Notes: a model not told the origin generated them from the sequence alone. A DNA stretch of 52,024 nucleotides from Balneolales bacterium (GCA_022565805.1 JAIULZ010000010.1:1-52024), one strand, 5' to 3'. Positions 27,045-36,251 are shown, numbered from the stretch's first letter. Made by a program: numbers and translations.

Positions 27045-28412
27045 ATGAATTTATTTAGCAACGAACCAGATACCCCGAAGACAAGAAAAGCTGGAGACAA
27101 CAACTCTCCTGGTCTGGCTCAAGCACCGCTTGCTACCCGCATGAGACCACAGGCTCTGGATGAGTACGCTGGTCAGCAACATTTAATTTCGGAGGGTAAG
27201 CTTCTAAACCGCATGATCAAAACCGGCAATATTGGTTCAGTTATTCTTTATGGACCGCCCTCGAGCGGAAAAACCACCCTTGCCCACGTTATTTCCATGG
27301 AAATCGACGGGCGTTTCGTAACGCTCAATGCTGTTCTAGACGGAATTAAGGAGCTGCGCAGCGTTGTAGACGAAGCCCGCACCCGACAGCGAATGAACCA
27401 AACCCGAACGCTGCTTTTTGTCGACGAGATTCATCGCTGGAATAAAGCGCAGCAAGATGCGCTTTTACCACATATCGAATCCGGGCTGTTAACCCTAATT
27501 GGCGCAACCACCGAAAACCCGTACTACTCGCTGGTCGGCCCGCTATTATCGCGTTGCCAGCTTTTTGAGCTTCATCCTTTCGACGAAACCGACATCGCCA
27601 GACTGCTTGAAAGAGCTATACAAAACCACGAAAAAGGGCTTGGACGTTTCTCGGTTATGCTGGATGATGATGCTCGGGATCATTTTGCATCGTATGCGGC
27701 CGGCGACATACGAAATGCCCTTAACGCTCTGGAAATGGCCGTGATTACCACGCAAGCAGGCGCCAATGGCAAGAGACACATCACCCTTGAGGTAGCGCGG
27801 GAATCTATACAAAAACGAAATATTCGCTTTTCCAAACAGGGTGATGAGCACTACCATTACGCATCTGCCTTCATAAAATCGTTAAGAGGCTCCGATGCGG
27901 ACGGGGCTATGCACTGGATGGCGGCTCTTTTGGAAGGCGGAGAAGATCCGAACTTTATTTTCAGGCGTATGCTTATTTTTGCTTCAGAAGATATTGGGAT
28001 GGCAGAACCCAAAGCACTTGAGCTGGTAAATGCCGCTCATGCTTCCTTTGAGAAATGCGGAATGCCCGAAGCGCTTTACTTTTTATCTCACGCCTGCCTT
28101 TATTTAGCGCTATGCCCTAAAAGCAACAGTGCCGGAGCCATTTTCGAAGCTCTTAATCATATAAAAAAACATGGCCCCGGTCAGGTTCCGGAGCACTTGA
28201 AAGACAAGACCGCAAATCGCTTAAAAGCCAAGTATGAGCATACGGCTAATGCCTCAGACTCTTATTTATACCCTCATAACTACAAAAATAACTGGGTGAA
28301 GCAGCAATATCTGCCCGATTCTGTTGCGAAGGGGAGCTATTACAAGCCCGGAAATAATACCGTTGAAAACAGGTTTAATGAACGCCTTAAACAAATACGG
28401 AATGAGGAATGA
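27045..28412 (+). CDS. rarA: Replication-associated recombination protein A (MgsA/RarA AAA ATPase)
   Basis: A 455-residue AAA+ ATPase, related to clamp loaders, acting at stalled replication forks. [20 protein letters not shown] starts the core. Walker A is GPPSSGKTT (70-78), Walker [21 protein letters not shown], sensor 1 [13 protein letters not shown] and sensor 2 [12 protein letters not shown]. The C-terminal tetramerisation part has [18 protein letters not shown] and [14 protein letters not shown], both highly typical. Length matches E. coli RarA. The 25-residue N-terminus is low-complexity. Confidence 0.95.
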   Translation: MNLFSNEPDTPKTRKAGDNNSPGLAQAPLATRMRPQALDEYAGQQHLISEGKLLNRMIKTGNIGSVILYGPPSSGKTTLAHVISMEIDGRFVTLNAVLDGIKELRSVVDEARTRQRMNQTRTLLFVDEIHRWNKAQQDALLPHIESGLLTLIGATTENPYYSLVGPLLSRCQLFELHPFDETDIARLLERAIQNHEKGLGRFSVMLDDDARDHFASYAAGDIRNALNALEMAVITTQAGANGKRHITLEVARESIQKRNIRFSKQGDEHYHYASAFIKSLRGSDADGAMHWMAALLEGGEDPNFIFRRMLIFASEDIGMAEPKALELVNAAHASFEKCGMPEALYFLSHACLYLALCPKSNSAGAIFEALNHIKKHGPGQVPEHLKDKTANRLKAKYEHTANASDSYLYPHNYKNNWVKQQYLPDSVAKGSYYKPGNNTVENRFNERLKQIRNEE

Positions 28413-28735
28413 AAAGATAGTAAAATAAGATTAGGCGTGATGCCTTAGAGCAGTAAAGGGCTTTTAGCAGCTTAGATATCGACTCTGGAACTAAAAAAAT
28501 GAATAAAATGCGAAGCGTTTTAACAGGCGCTTCGAAAGCCTTATAAAAAAAATAAATATTTGTACTTACGGCACTACATTTATTTCTCTTTATCAGATTT
28601 CCATTTTTCTATGAATGAATGCCAGAGCGAAATCAGTTGTTTAAACGACTGAAAATTTAGCAATAGAAGTTTCGCTTAGGCGCTTCTATAATTATACTTC
28701 ATTTTAATATCAATTTTAAATCAAACCAGGAATAC
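28413..28735. other. Intergenic region with hairpins and a near-palindrome
   Basis: About 320 bp between rarA and the FMN reductase gene. It contains a hairpin CGAAGCG/CGCTTCG (28511-28517, 28528-28534), an 18-bp near-palindrome (28634-28651) and a second hairpin TAGAAG/CTTCTA (28664-28688) about 50 bp before the reductase start. No gene is visible. Confidence 0.55.
28634..28651. promoter_or_regulatory. Near-perfect 18-bp palindrome, possible operator
   Basis: CAGTTGTTTAAACGACTG is symmetric except for one T/G pair. It lies 84 bp upstream of the FMN reductase gene. A dimeric repressor site is possible; nothing identifies the protein. Confidence 0.3.
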
Positions 28736-29290
28736 ATGCCTAAAATAACAGTATTAAGCGCCACAGACAGGCCAGGATCAATGGCCCTGAAAATTTCAAA
28801 ATTTACAGCAGAAAAATTAATTGAGCAGGGTGCAGAAGCGCAGGTCGTTTCACTTGAGGATTATCCGCTTCAGGACGTAGTTGGCGGTAAATATGGTCAG
28901 GATATTCCTTCGGTAAAAGCTTTTAACGATAATGTACTCGATGCCGACGGTGTGGTTATGGTTGTACCCGAATACAATGGCTCTTTCCCAGGAATCCTTA
29001 AAGTTTTTATTGATTATTTGCCATTTCCGGAGTCTTTTGAAAAACTACCTATTGCGTTTATTGGTGAAGCGGCCGGCGCCTTTGGCTCGGTACGGTCTGT
29101 GGAACAGCTTCAAATGATTTGCAACTACAGAAATGCATATTTATTCCCAGAGCGCATTTTTCTGCAAAGAGTAAATAAGATTTTCAATGAGAAAGATGGT
29201 ATTACTGATGAGTTTTCTGCTAAATTGATGAATAGCCTCATTGCCAATTTTGTAAGCTTCACCGATCGGAACAAAATTGCCAGATCCTGA
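28736..29290 (+). CDS. NADPH-dependent FMN reductase family protein
   Basis: A 184-residue flavodoxin-fold oxidoreductase (PF03358 type). The N-terminal phosphate-binding loop is visible as LSATDRPGSMALKIS. The strong family motif is VPEYNGSFPGILKVFIDYL. GEAAGAFGSVRSVEQL follows, as in azoreductase/chromate reductase-like members. It should bind FMN and use NAD(P)H to reduce quinones, azo compounds or flavins; the true substrate is unknown. It is a single gene followed by the element copy at 29315 and then a bidirectional terminator. Confidence 0.88.
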   Translation: MPKITVLSATDRPGSMALKISKFTAEKLIEQGAEAQVVSLEDYPLQDVVGGKYGQDIPSVKAFNDNVLDADGVVMVVPEYNGSFPGILKVFIDYLPFPESFEKLPIAFIGEAAGAFGSVRSVEQLQMICNYRNAYLFPERIFLQRVNKIFNEKDGITDEFSAKLMNSLIANFVSFTDRNKIARS

Positions 29291-29314
29291 TTTCCCTTCT
29301 TCTGGAACCTCTAT

Positions 29315-29458
29315 TAGAAGGCTTTGAAAAACCTTCTATTTTGTTCGTATTCGACGCCGGAGCAAAAATAAAACCGGAGTATAGGCTATCTATTCGAGGA
29401 TTTTATTTTTGCGCCAAGGAAGAAGGCGGGCAAAAGAGTGGTTTTACAAAGCCTTCTA
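29315..29458. mobile_element. MITE/REP-like element with terminal inverted repeats (copy C, reference copy)
   Basis: A 144-bp non-coding unit bounded by 19-bp inverted repeats, TAGAAGGCTTTGAAAAACC at 29315-29333 and its complement with one mismatch at 29440-29458. The left end is itself a hairpin (AGAAGG...CCTTCT). The interior is A/T-rich with short GC islands. A degenerate full copy is at 20954-21093, half-copies are at 20527, 33584, 36252 and 49730, and a copy cut by the window end is at 51973-52024. No clear target-site duplication is visible. It lies between the reductase stop and a terminator. Confidence 0.75.
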
Positions 29459-29497
29459 TTAGTAATACTGCCTAAATAGGCAGTAATTGTATTATGC

Positions 29498-29542
29498 AAA
29501 AAGGCTGCAGCGATAACTTAGTATTTCGCTGCAGCCTTTTTT
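29498..29542. terminator. Bidirectional rho-independent terminator
   Basis: A perfect 16-bp stem (29498-29513 with 29526-29541; core GGCTGCAGCGA) with a 12-nt loop, having A-run and T-run on the two sides. It lies between the convergent FMN reductase and alpha-CTD-like genes and can stop transcription from both. A smaller hairpin ACTGCC/GGCAGT precedes it (29467-29484). Confidence 0.9.
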
Positions 29543-29580
29543 ATGAGAAAAAATAGTACGCTTCTAATTTAAGTTGATAA

Positions 29581-30132
29581 TTAGCCCGCTTTTCTGTCCT
29601 CGAGAATTTCTAAAATAGTGGTCGCACAGTATTCTAATTCAGCCGATGTTTTAGGCCCGCAATGGGATAATTTAGAGAAATCGTCGGATTCTCTGTAGAA
29701 TTCCAGAAATGCTTCTACCCCAACGATGCCATTTCGAACAAGAGTATTTCTGGTTCGGTCGGATAAAGCCATATAAACAGCATCTACACGCTCAATTTTT
29801 TCCTGGGACTCAAACCTCCCCTCGGCATTTTTAAGTAAATCGGTAAAGTCGTGCTCAGTGCCGTGTTTTGTAAATATGGTATCTTCCCGGATAAGAATAC
29901 TGCTGTCATATTCCTTTTTTGCTACTTCATCACAAAAGCGAACAAGCTCTTTATTCGTCTTGGGCCCGCACTGCCTAAGACTTAAAAAGCTACCTTCTCT
30001 CCTATAATGTTCATACATCAAAAGCATACTCGCAAGCTTATTCTGAACCAAAACATTTCTGGCTCTCTCGCTTAGCATCTCTAACGTATCGGCTGATTTT
30101 TCAGGATCTTGAATCTCCATAGTCAATTTCAA
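29581..30132 (-). CDS. Stand-alone protein with two RNA polymerase alpha-CTD-like domains
   Basis: A 183-residue protein made of two similar domains, about residues 17-72 and 120-176, joined by a charged linker. Each reads L-S-x-R-x-R-N-x-L ... C-G-P-K-T-x-x-E-L. This matches the helix and helix-hairpin-helix pattern of the RNA polymerase alpha C-terminal domain. The positions equivalent to E. coli Arg265, Asn268, Gly296 and Lys298, which contact UP-element DNA, are present in both (Arg23, Asn26, Gly56, Lys58; Arg126, Asn129, Gly159, Lys161). There is no alpha N-terminal domain and no ribosomal operon around it. DNA binding or polymerase-related regulation is inferred. An in-frame ATG four codons in is an alternative start. 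Confidence 0.7.
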   Translation of the reverse strand: MKLTMEIQDPEKSADTLEMLSERARNVLVQNKLASMLLMYEHYRREGSFLSLRQCGPKTNKELVRFCDEVAKKEYDSSILIREDTIFTKHGTEHDFTDLLKNAEGRFESQEKIERVDAVYMALSDRTRNTLVRNGIVGVEAFLEFYRESDDFSKLSHCGPKTSAELEYCATTILEILEDRKAG

Positions 30133-30361
30133 ATATAAATAGTAAAGGGATACAATCGTAATAGCAATGTAATGATGGCTGTATTTTTCGTCTGCAATTT
30201 ATACCCTTAAACACGCTTATACAGAGTAATACACAGTAATTATCATTCATTTACAAAATTATTAATAGTAAGCCTCCATAGTGCATCTATGCGTATTTCC
30301 GAATCAATCCTGATGATTTACCAGGTTATTTTTACAACTTTTAAGATACCTTAAACAACAA

Positions 30362-30559
30362 TTATCTATTAAATTTAGCCGCATCCAAAATCGACCACAA
30401 ATGAATAAGCCATCCAAGCCAGACAATCCACAAAATGGCCGCAAGTATAAAGAAAAATACTGCTTTTAAAAGTCTACCCTGCAATAACTGACCAAGCCCT
30501 GGTATAAAAAAACTGGCTAAAGCAGCAAGCACATTTCCCGCTGATCCATTTCCAGACAT
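30362..30559 (-). CDS. Small TM2-like membrane protein
   Basis: A 65-residue protein with two membrane segments (about 8-25 and 32-54). It shows the pattern SFFIPGLGQLLQGR followed by a second hydrophobic segment ending in HLWSILDAAKF, similar to TM2-domain and related tiny membrane proteins of unknown role. An AAGGAG lies 8 bases before the ATG, unusually clear for this window, which supports the gene being real. A short hairpin (30590-30604, GCGAAA/TTTCGC) lies upstream. Confidence 0.7.
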   Translation of the reverse strand: MSGNGSAGNVLAALASFFIPGLGQLLQGRLLKAVFFFILAAILWIVWLGWLIHLWSILDAAKFNR

Positions 30560-30947
30560 ATTAATTTCTCCTTTTATTCTATGTTATATGCGAAATGTTT
30601 TCGCAAAATGTGTACTCTCGAAATAAAACAAATAATCACTTCTGTATTTCCTGGCATCCCAAGTTTGCTGAAAGAATGCTATTAAAATGAATATCCAAAA
30701 TGAAAAAGGCAACATCTATCAGGCAAATACAGTTGAAAAAAAGCTTTATAAACCGCTCCTTTGTGATACTTCATACAGACTTTACGCAAGAAAAGTTATA
30801 GGTGTTACAAAATTAGCATCGTTATTTTTTCTTGCATTAAGACTTCAATAAGAAATTTGAGGCGCAATTATCATGACTCTGCCTTGTATGTAAGTAGCCC
30901 GCATGTGTAGGTTTCTGCGGTAAAAAACCGAATAGTCTAATCTTGCG
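30560..30947. other. Gene-free stretch between FloA-like and TM2-like genes
   Basis: About 390 bp. Apart from a GCGAAA/TTTCGC hairpin (30590-30604) close to the TM2-like gene I see no RNA gene, repeat or credible ORF. Both flanking genes are on the minus strand. Confidence 0.5.
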
Positions 30948-31658
30948 TTAATACTCGAGTTCTTGTTTTTGCAGCTTTAATTCTTGCTCATGGAGCAAAA
31001 GTCTGAAGTTTCTCTCCCAAAATTCGGGTCGAAGAACCGTGTGAAGCAAATGTTTTCTAAGCCCGTTGGCATCGCCGGCAGAAACCCGAATCAATTCCTT
31101 ATGATATCTTCTCACATCCTCTATTTTTCTTTTAAGCTCGCGATCAATTTCTTTTCCCGTAAAGGTATCAAACGCAACCGACATTAAGGGCCTTCTGTAG
31201 GTTGCCATCAGATCGTACCGATACGTAAATCCAGAAAATTCAAGTTCTCCGTTTATTTGAATTTTACTCAGTTTTTCGGCTTCTTCTATAGCTTGTTTAA
31301 GGTTTTTGGAAGAAAGGTCGATGAGGCAAAGTTGCTTAAAACCTACCTTGAGCGACGGTACGCTACGGGCCTTTTTTAAAATATAAATATGAGCTTCAAC
31401 AACTTCGAGTGGATTACCACCCGAAACGGCATGTAGTTGCAGGTTTTCGACAGATACATCTAGTTTATTTACGCCCGCCAGCTTTGTTGCTTCCGCAACG
31501 TTTACGCGATAGCCACCTCTTAACAAAATATTAATAGCTTGTTGCAGGCTTAATCGAACCCCCATTTTTTTGAATTTCCGCTTTAGCTGATAAATATGGA
31601 GAAAGAAATAGCTGCCAAGTGCTAAAACCAATAGAGCCGGCAAAAGTAGAGCGTACAT
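30948..31658 (-). CDS. FloA-like (flotillin-like) membrane-anchored protein, short
   Basis: A 236-residue protein with one N-terminal membrane helix (about 3-22). Residues about 34-125 follow the FloA pattern: a basic stretch, GVNKLDVSVENLQLHAVSGG, NPLEVVEAHIYILKKA and CLIDLSSKNLKQAIEEA. These match the FloA segments KAGLDV...LESHYLAGGN, VVNALIAAQRA and AIDLAGRDVLEAV. The usual SPFH-type remainder and glutamate/alanine-rich coiled tail of FloA (about 330 residues in all) are replaced by about 110 different residues ending in a Gln/Glu-rich helix. Members organise membrane microdomains; whether this one does is unknown. Confidence 0.6.
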   Translation of the reverse strand: MYALLLPALLVLALGSYFFLHIYQLKRKFKKMGVRLSLQQAINILLRGGYRVNVAEATKLAGVNKLDVSVENLQLHAVSGGNPLEVVEAHIYILKKARSVPSLKVGFKQLCLIDLSSKNLKQAIEEAEKLSKIQINGELEFSGFTYRYDLMATYRRPLMSVAFDTFTGKEIDRELKRKIEDVRRYHKELIRVSAGDANGLRKHLLHTVLRPEFWERNFRLLLHEQELKLQKQELEY

Positions 31659-31794
31659 GTAGAAAGAGAAGAAATTAAAAATTCGGTTAACAAACTAAGA
31701 CCCAACCTTAGCACAGCGCTGATGTTGGGCTTTCTGCCACCAGATTTTTTATGGATTCAAAACCCATCACCCTTTTAAAGAACAGTTCTGAATT

Positions 31795-33252
31795 CTAACG
31801 GTTCAGAAATGATGCTGCAAATTTATAAAAACGAAATACATCATTAAAATTAGATATGAAGCCAACAGAAACTCTTACAGAACCACGAAGAACACCCATT
31901 TTCTGAGTCATTTGGGTAATCAGACAGGTTTCACCCGGTTTCATATTTTTATCAGTAAGATTAAAATAAGTCGACAGCTGATCCTGATTGATGTTATTCG
32001 ACACTTCATCTATGCCGGGGTTGCAGAAACATCCTGTACGTAATGAAATAGTTTTTTGATTCGCCTCTTGTTCAATAGATAAAAAGGGTATGGCTTGTCC
32101 GTTTTGATCGTAAAAATGCATTGAAACTGTACCACCTCGCATTTCTGCCCTTGTATCGCCAAGTATTTTCACTAAGGGCCGGCCATTATGGTGCTTTAGC
32201 CCCTGCAGCGCATGGATTAACCACTGACTAAGGCTTGAGATTCGGGTTTTGATTTTATCTATCCCCAAGTCGCTGAGGTAATTGAGTCCCGCATATACGG
32301 CGGGAATCTCCAGGTAGCTGAGGGTGCCGTCTTCGAAACGCTCATGATTACCCATTAGCAAGTGCCCATCGTAGGTTGCAGCGGCAATAGCTACGGTACC
32401 GCCTGCGTACCAGGGTTTCTTCATTACGGGAAAAACGTCTTTCCGCATTAAAAGACACCCAATTCCGGTGGGATAGCCAAACATTTTATAGAACGAAACC
32501 GTGGCGAAATCGGGCTTCACTTTAGATAAGTCGAGCTTATCTGTAGGTACAAATGCGGCTGTATCGAGCAGAACATGCCAGCCTTTACTCTTTGCAATTT
32601 CGATAAAATCGAGATCGTGCTTAATTCCCGAAACATTAGATTGAGCAGGAAATGCAAGCAGCTTGTTTGTCTTTTCACCAAACTGATCTAACTTTTCGGT
32701 TAGTACAGCACTATCGATTCGCAAAGAATTAGGATCGAGTGGGGTATATGAAAACGTTGCGCCTTTCATTTTTGCAAACTCCCGGATACCATTTACCGAG
32801 TTATGGTTATCCAGAGTGAGCATAAGATGTGCATCTTGGGAAAACGGATAGCTTTCGCCAATAATTTTTAGCCCTGCAGAGCAGTTAGCGGTAAAGATGC
32901 AGAAATAATCGTCACTAGCATTAAAGTAATCCAGTATATGTTTTCGTGTAATTTCTACCCCTTGCGTGGCCTGAGCAGAAGCCGGATTTGTAGAGTGGGG
33001 ATTCCCTAAAACGGCCTGTTTCAGATAATCTGCGTGGCCTTGAATAAGAGATGCAGGGTACAAATTGCCACCAGTAAAATCCAGATAAGTATGTGACTGT
33101 TCATCCAGCCTCGAAAAATCTTTTTCCCGTGCATCATCCAAGGCAGAGGTTTCCTTATAAGCAGGATAGAATTCCAAAAACTGTTCCAGCGCTTTTTCTT
33201 TGGAATCCGGAATATGCTGTATTTCAGACTGACTAAGATTTAATGTAGACAT
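31795..33252 (-). CDS. Aminotransferase class V, molybdenum-cofactor-sulfurase-like
   Basis: A 485-residue PLP enzyme. It follows the N-terminal NifS-like domain of MOCOS/ABA3: YLDFTGGNLYP, LGNPHSTNPAS, FTANCSAGLKIIGE, LDNHNSVNGIREFA, LLDTAAFVPTD (Asp230) and SFYKMFGYPTGIG with the PLP lysine at 256. RTGCFCNPG carries the candidate persulfide cysteines 408 and 410. No C-terminal MOSC domain is fused and no molybdenum genes are nearby, so the acceptor is unknown; it could be a cysteine desulfurase-like enzyme. It is not kynureninase, which has different motifs, although the tryptophan dioxygenase gene is divergent from it 700 bp away. Confidence 0.85.
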   Translation of the reverse strand: MSTLNLSQSEIQHIPDSKEKALEQFLEFYPAYKETSALDDAREKDFSRLDEQSHTYLDFTGGNLYPASLIQGHADYLKQAVLGNPHSTNPASAQATQGVEITRKHILDYFNASDDYFCIFTANCSAGLKIIGESYPFSQDAHLMLTLDNHNSVNGIREFAKMKGATFSYTPLDPNSLRIDSAVLTEKLDQFGEKTNKLLAFPAQSNVSGIKHDLDFIEIAKSKGWHVLLDTAAFVPTDKLDLSKVKPDFATVSFYKMFGYPTGIGCLLMRKDVFPVMKKPWYAGGTVAIAAATYDGHLLMGNHERFEDGTLSYLEIPAVYAGLNYLSDLGIDKIKTRISSLSQWLIHALQGLKHHNGRPLVKILGDTRAEMRGGTVSMHFYDQNGQAIPFLSIEQEANQKTISLRTGCFCNPGIDEVSNNINQDQLSTYFNLTDKNMKPGETCLITQMTQKMGVLRGSVRVSVGFISNFNDVFRFYKFAASFLNR

Positions 33253-33957
33253 ACTTCTTTATTGGGTTATAAATGGTGACGTTGAAAGCAGAGTTCGGTA
33301 CTTTTAGAACTAATGAACTGCGTATCTTTCCAAAATGTGGTTTATCAACGCGTCTTGAAAATACAGAAAATACGCAAGAGCTACCAAGAACACTTACACC
33401 CTTTTGATACTTTCAGGAAACTGCAAATATGGCCGAAACCAGAAAAATGTTCTTGATTGTTTATAATGAAAGACGTCCCGACTGTCTGAATTTCCCTATC
33501 TTAAGAGCAGGCTGTAAACTGGTGCACAGTGTTTTATGAGCCTTGGAGAATATGCTGTTTTTAATATCAAATTTGAATCTCACGGGTAAAAAAGTGGTTT
33601 TATAAGACCTTCTTTTTGCATATCTGCCTTACCGGGATATTTATTTGATGAAAAGAAACATTATTTATTTGATTCTATTTATATCGCAAAAACGGTTTTC
33701 AACCTCTTGAGTACCTGTTTACTCCTTAGTAGCTCAGCCGAATTATGAATGAAAGACTTAGTTTTCGGGGATTATAGCTGCAAAATTTATCTTTAAAATG
33801 CATTTCCCCAAGGGTGAATGTTTTTAACATACCATCAATTCAACATTCCGGGTCAGCAATACATCAAGGCGCTTATGCACCAGCCAAGATTAGTAATGAG
33901 GTTTTCTTATTGCTGGTTTCCATGAATTTCTTTTGAACATTTATTTTAAGATTGCTT
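33253..33957. other. Gene-free stretch between divergent aminotransferase and TDO genes
   Basis: About 700 bp holding both divergent promoters. It contains a half-copy of the dispersed TIR element at 33584-33614. No ORF, tRNA or strong hairpin is visible. TATCTTTA at 33788-33795 is the nearest thing I see to a Bacteroidota-type -7 element, with no matching -33 element. Confidence 0.55.
33584..33614. repeat. Half-copy of dispersed TIR element (copy E)
   Basis: GGGTAAAAAAGTGGTTTTATAAGACCTTCT matches the right end of the reference element (GGGCAAAAGAGTGGTTTTACAAAGCCTTCT) at 25 of 30 positions. The rest of the element is absent. Confidence 0.7.
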
Positions 33958-34764
33958 ATGCACACTTCAGAATCGGGATCTAAATCACTCACATACAGTA
34001 GCTATCTTTGTATAGACGAGCTAACAGAACTTCAAAAACTAAAATCAAAACCCGAAGAGCATGATGAGATGCTTTTTATCATTATTCATCAGACCTATGA
34101 GCTTTGGTTTAAGCAAATTCTGCACGAGTTTGGCCTTTTACGCACGCAGCTACTTAAAGTAAGAACATGGGATGCCATAAAAACCATGCGCCGCATACTT
34201 ACTATCATGAAGACGCTTGTCTCCCAAATTGATATTCTCGAGACAATGACTCCATTGTCTTTTAATCAGTTCAGAAAGTTTTTAGACAGCTCAAGTGGTT
34301 TTCAGTCGGTACAATTCCGGGAGCTGGAAATTCTTTGTGGACTTCGATACCCCTTAATGAAAGATGCTCACAAAGAAAACGAACCCGCGCTTCGCACTAT
34401 TTTAGCCCGCATGGAAGAACAAACCATATGGGAGGCGTTCTGCATATACCTGAAAGGTCGCGGCCACGATCTCGAACAACCCGAACGTTTACATGATAAA
34501 GGCCTGTTGTACGACGAAAATGATCATAACCAATCTTTACTTGTTGATGTGATGCATCATGATCCTGAAGCCGCATTGCTTTGTGAACTTTTGGTCGATT
34601 TCGATGAAGGCCTGCAGGAATGGAGATACCGGCACGTTAAAATGGTTGAACGAACAATTGGAACTAAAAAAGGAACTGGCGGCTCCGATGGGGTTGCCTA
34701 CCTTCGTAAAACTGTGCATACTACTATCTTTCCTGATCTTTGGGCAATAAGAGCCAAATTATAA
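33958..34764 (+). CDS. kynA: Tryptophan 2,3-dioxygenase
   Basis: A 268-residue heme dioxygenase opening the indole ring of tryptophan to N-formylkynurenine, the first step of the kynurenine route. FIIIHQTYELWFKQ holds active-site His45. FQSVQFRELE is conserved. RHVKMVERTIG contains the proximal heme ligand His226, followed by GTGGSDGVAYL, which binds the substrate carboxylate. The start is ATG at 33958; a TTG two codons upstream also opens the frame. Length agrees with bacterial TDO. No kynureninase or formamidase gene is in the window. Confidence 0.95.
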   Translation: MHTSESGSKSLTYSSYLCIDELTELQKLKSKPEEHDEMLFIIIHQTYELWFKQILHEFGLLRTQLLKVRTWDAIKTMRRILTIMKTLVSQIDILETMTPLSFNQFRKFLDSSSGFQSVQFRELEILCGLRYPLMKDAHKENEPALRTILARMEEQTIWEAFCIYLKGRGHDLEQPERLHDKGLLYDENDHNQSLLVDVMHHDPEAALLCELLVDFDEGLQEWRYRHVKMVERTIGTKKGTGGSDGVAYLRKTVHTTIFPDLWAIRAKL

Positions 34765-35160
34765 ATGGCCGGCTTTTCAGGTTTTTATACAGCTACTATT
34801 TAAAATAAAAGCCTTCAGCAAACCAGTATTTTTCCGAAAACATAAAGTTTGGGAAAAGCAAATTAGAAGAAATACAATTGCTAAAACACCTTCTCGTAAA
34901 GAAATGAACCCCAAAATAGGGAAGTACATTGTACTGCTCTATTTTAAAAGCGTTTGCGAAGTCACTTTCTTTGTATTTTTAAAAAAAATTTTTTTCTGAA
35001 AGGTTTTTCCGATTTATCTCTTATAGGTAAAAACGCAGAGAGATACAGAGCAACAGGGCTAAGGAAATTATTTCCAAAACTCAAAAACTCTTTACTCTCA
35101 CATATATTATACATATACTCCATATAAAAAATGGAGCAACTTCTCATTGATTTTAATGTA
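34765..35160. other. Intergenic region upstream of recA
   Basis: About 395 bp between TDO and recA, expected to carry the recA promoter. A long A/T tract lies at 34978-34996. I cannot identify a LexA-type box with confidence. No gene or RNA is visible. Confidence 0.5.
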
Positions 35161-36222
35161 ATGGCAAATTCAGACAGACTAAAAGCACTCGACCTCGCAG
35201 TAGGTCAAATCGAAAAACAGCACGGTAAAGGCACCATCATGAAGCTGGGTGATGCTCCTATCCTTAATATTCCTGTTATTTCATCAGGATCTATGATGAT
35301 AGATGCCGCTTTGGGAGTAGGTGGTTTCCCAAGAGGCCGTATTATCGAAATTTACGGACCGGAATCAAGCGGTAAAACAACGCTTTCCCTTCACGTTATT
35401 GCAGAGGCCCAGAAAAAAGGCGGTTATGCCGCTTTCGTAGATGCGGAAAATGCATTTGATGCTAAGTATGCTAAAGCACTTGGCATAAAGACAGACGAGC
35501 TGCTTGTTTCGCAGCCAGACAGCGGCGAGCAAGCCCTCGAAATCACCGAAACGCTTATACGCTCTGGTGCCCTTGATGTTATTGTAATCGACTCTGTAGC
35601 TGCACTGGTTCCCCGGGCCGAGCTGGATGGCGATATGGGAGATTCCCACATGGGTCTTCAGGCAAGGCTGATGTCTCAGGCACTGAGAAAACTTACCGGT
35701 ATTGTGAATAAAACACATACCTGCGTGATTTTTATTAACCAGATTCGCGAAAAAATCGGGGTTATGTTTGGTAATCCCGAAACTACAACTGGTGGACGCG
35801 CCCTTAAATTTTACTCCTCGGTTCGTATCGATATCCGCCGGATTGGTACCATTAAAAAGGGAGATCAGGTTGTTGGTAACCGCACGAAAGTAAAAATAGT
35901 GAAGAACAAAGTTGCTCCTCCATTCAGAGAAGTGGAATTTAATATTGAGTACGGAAGGGGTATTTCCAGGCTTGGAGAACTGCTGGATCTTGCGGTTGAG
36001 TACGAAATTATTCAAAAAAGAGGCAGCTGGTATCGTTACGACAACGAACCCATTGGTCAGGGCGCAGACTCGGCCATTCAATTCCTCACGGAAGATCCTG
36101 ATCTGGCCGATCGTATCGAAAAGATTGTCCGCGCCAAGCTCTTGCCCGATATGGTAGAAGACGAAAAACCGGATGAGAAAACAAAATCAAAAACAAAAAC
36201 CGCCGCAGCAGCCACAACCTGA
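35161..36222 (+). CDS. recA: Recombinase RecA
   Basis: A 353-residue DNA-dependent ATPase for homologous recombination and SOS induction. Walker A GPESSGKT is at 66-73. [54 protein letters not shown] (loop L1 region) and [19 protein letters not shown] (loop L2) are all present. The C-terminus is Lys/Asp-rich and acidic in part ([15 protein letters not shown]). The start [10 protein letters not shown] at 35161 is chosen over an in-frame ATG 10 codons upstream because it matches the family. It is followed by a strong terminator and then recX. Confidence 0.97.
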   Translation: MANSDRLKALDLAVGQIEKQHGKGTIMKLGDAPILNIPVISSGSMMIDAALGVGGFPRGRIIEIYGPESSGKTTLSLHVIAEAQKKGGYAAFVDAENAFDAKYAKALGIKTDELLVSQPDSGEQALEITETLIRSGALDVIVIDSVAALVPRAELDGDMGDSHMGLQARLMSQALRKLTGIVNKTHTCVIFINQIREKIGVMFGNPETTTGGRALKFYSSVRIDIRRIGTIKKGDQVVGNRTKVKIVKNKVAPPFREVEFNIEYGRGISRLGELLDLAVEYEIIQKRGSWYRYDNEPIGQGADSAIQFLTEDPDLADRIEKIVRAKLLPDMVEDEKPDEKTKSKTKTAAAATT

Positions 36223-36251
36223 TTCTAAAAGAAATGTTTTTTCCAGAATCT

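Noticed and set aside
31795-33252. Kynureninase next to tryptophan dioxygenase
   Set aside because: The class V aminotransferase has MOCOS/NifS motifs (GNPHS, RTGCFCNPG) and lacks kynureninase signatures.
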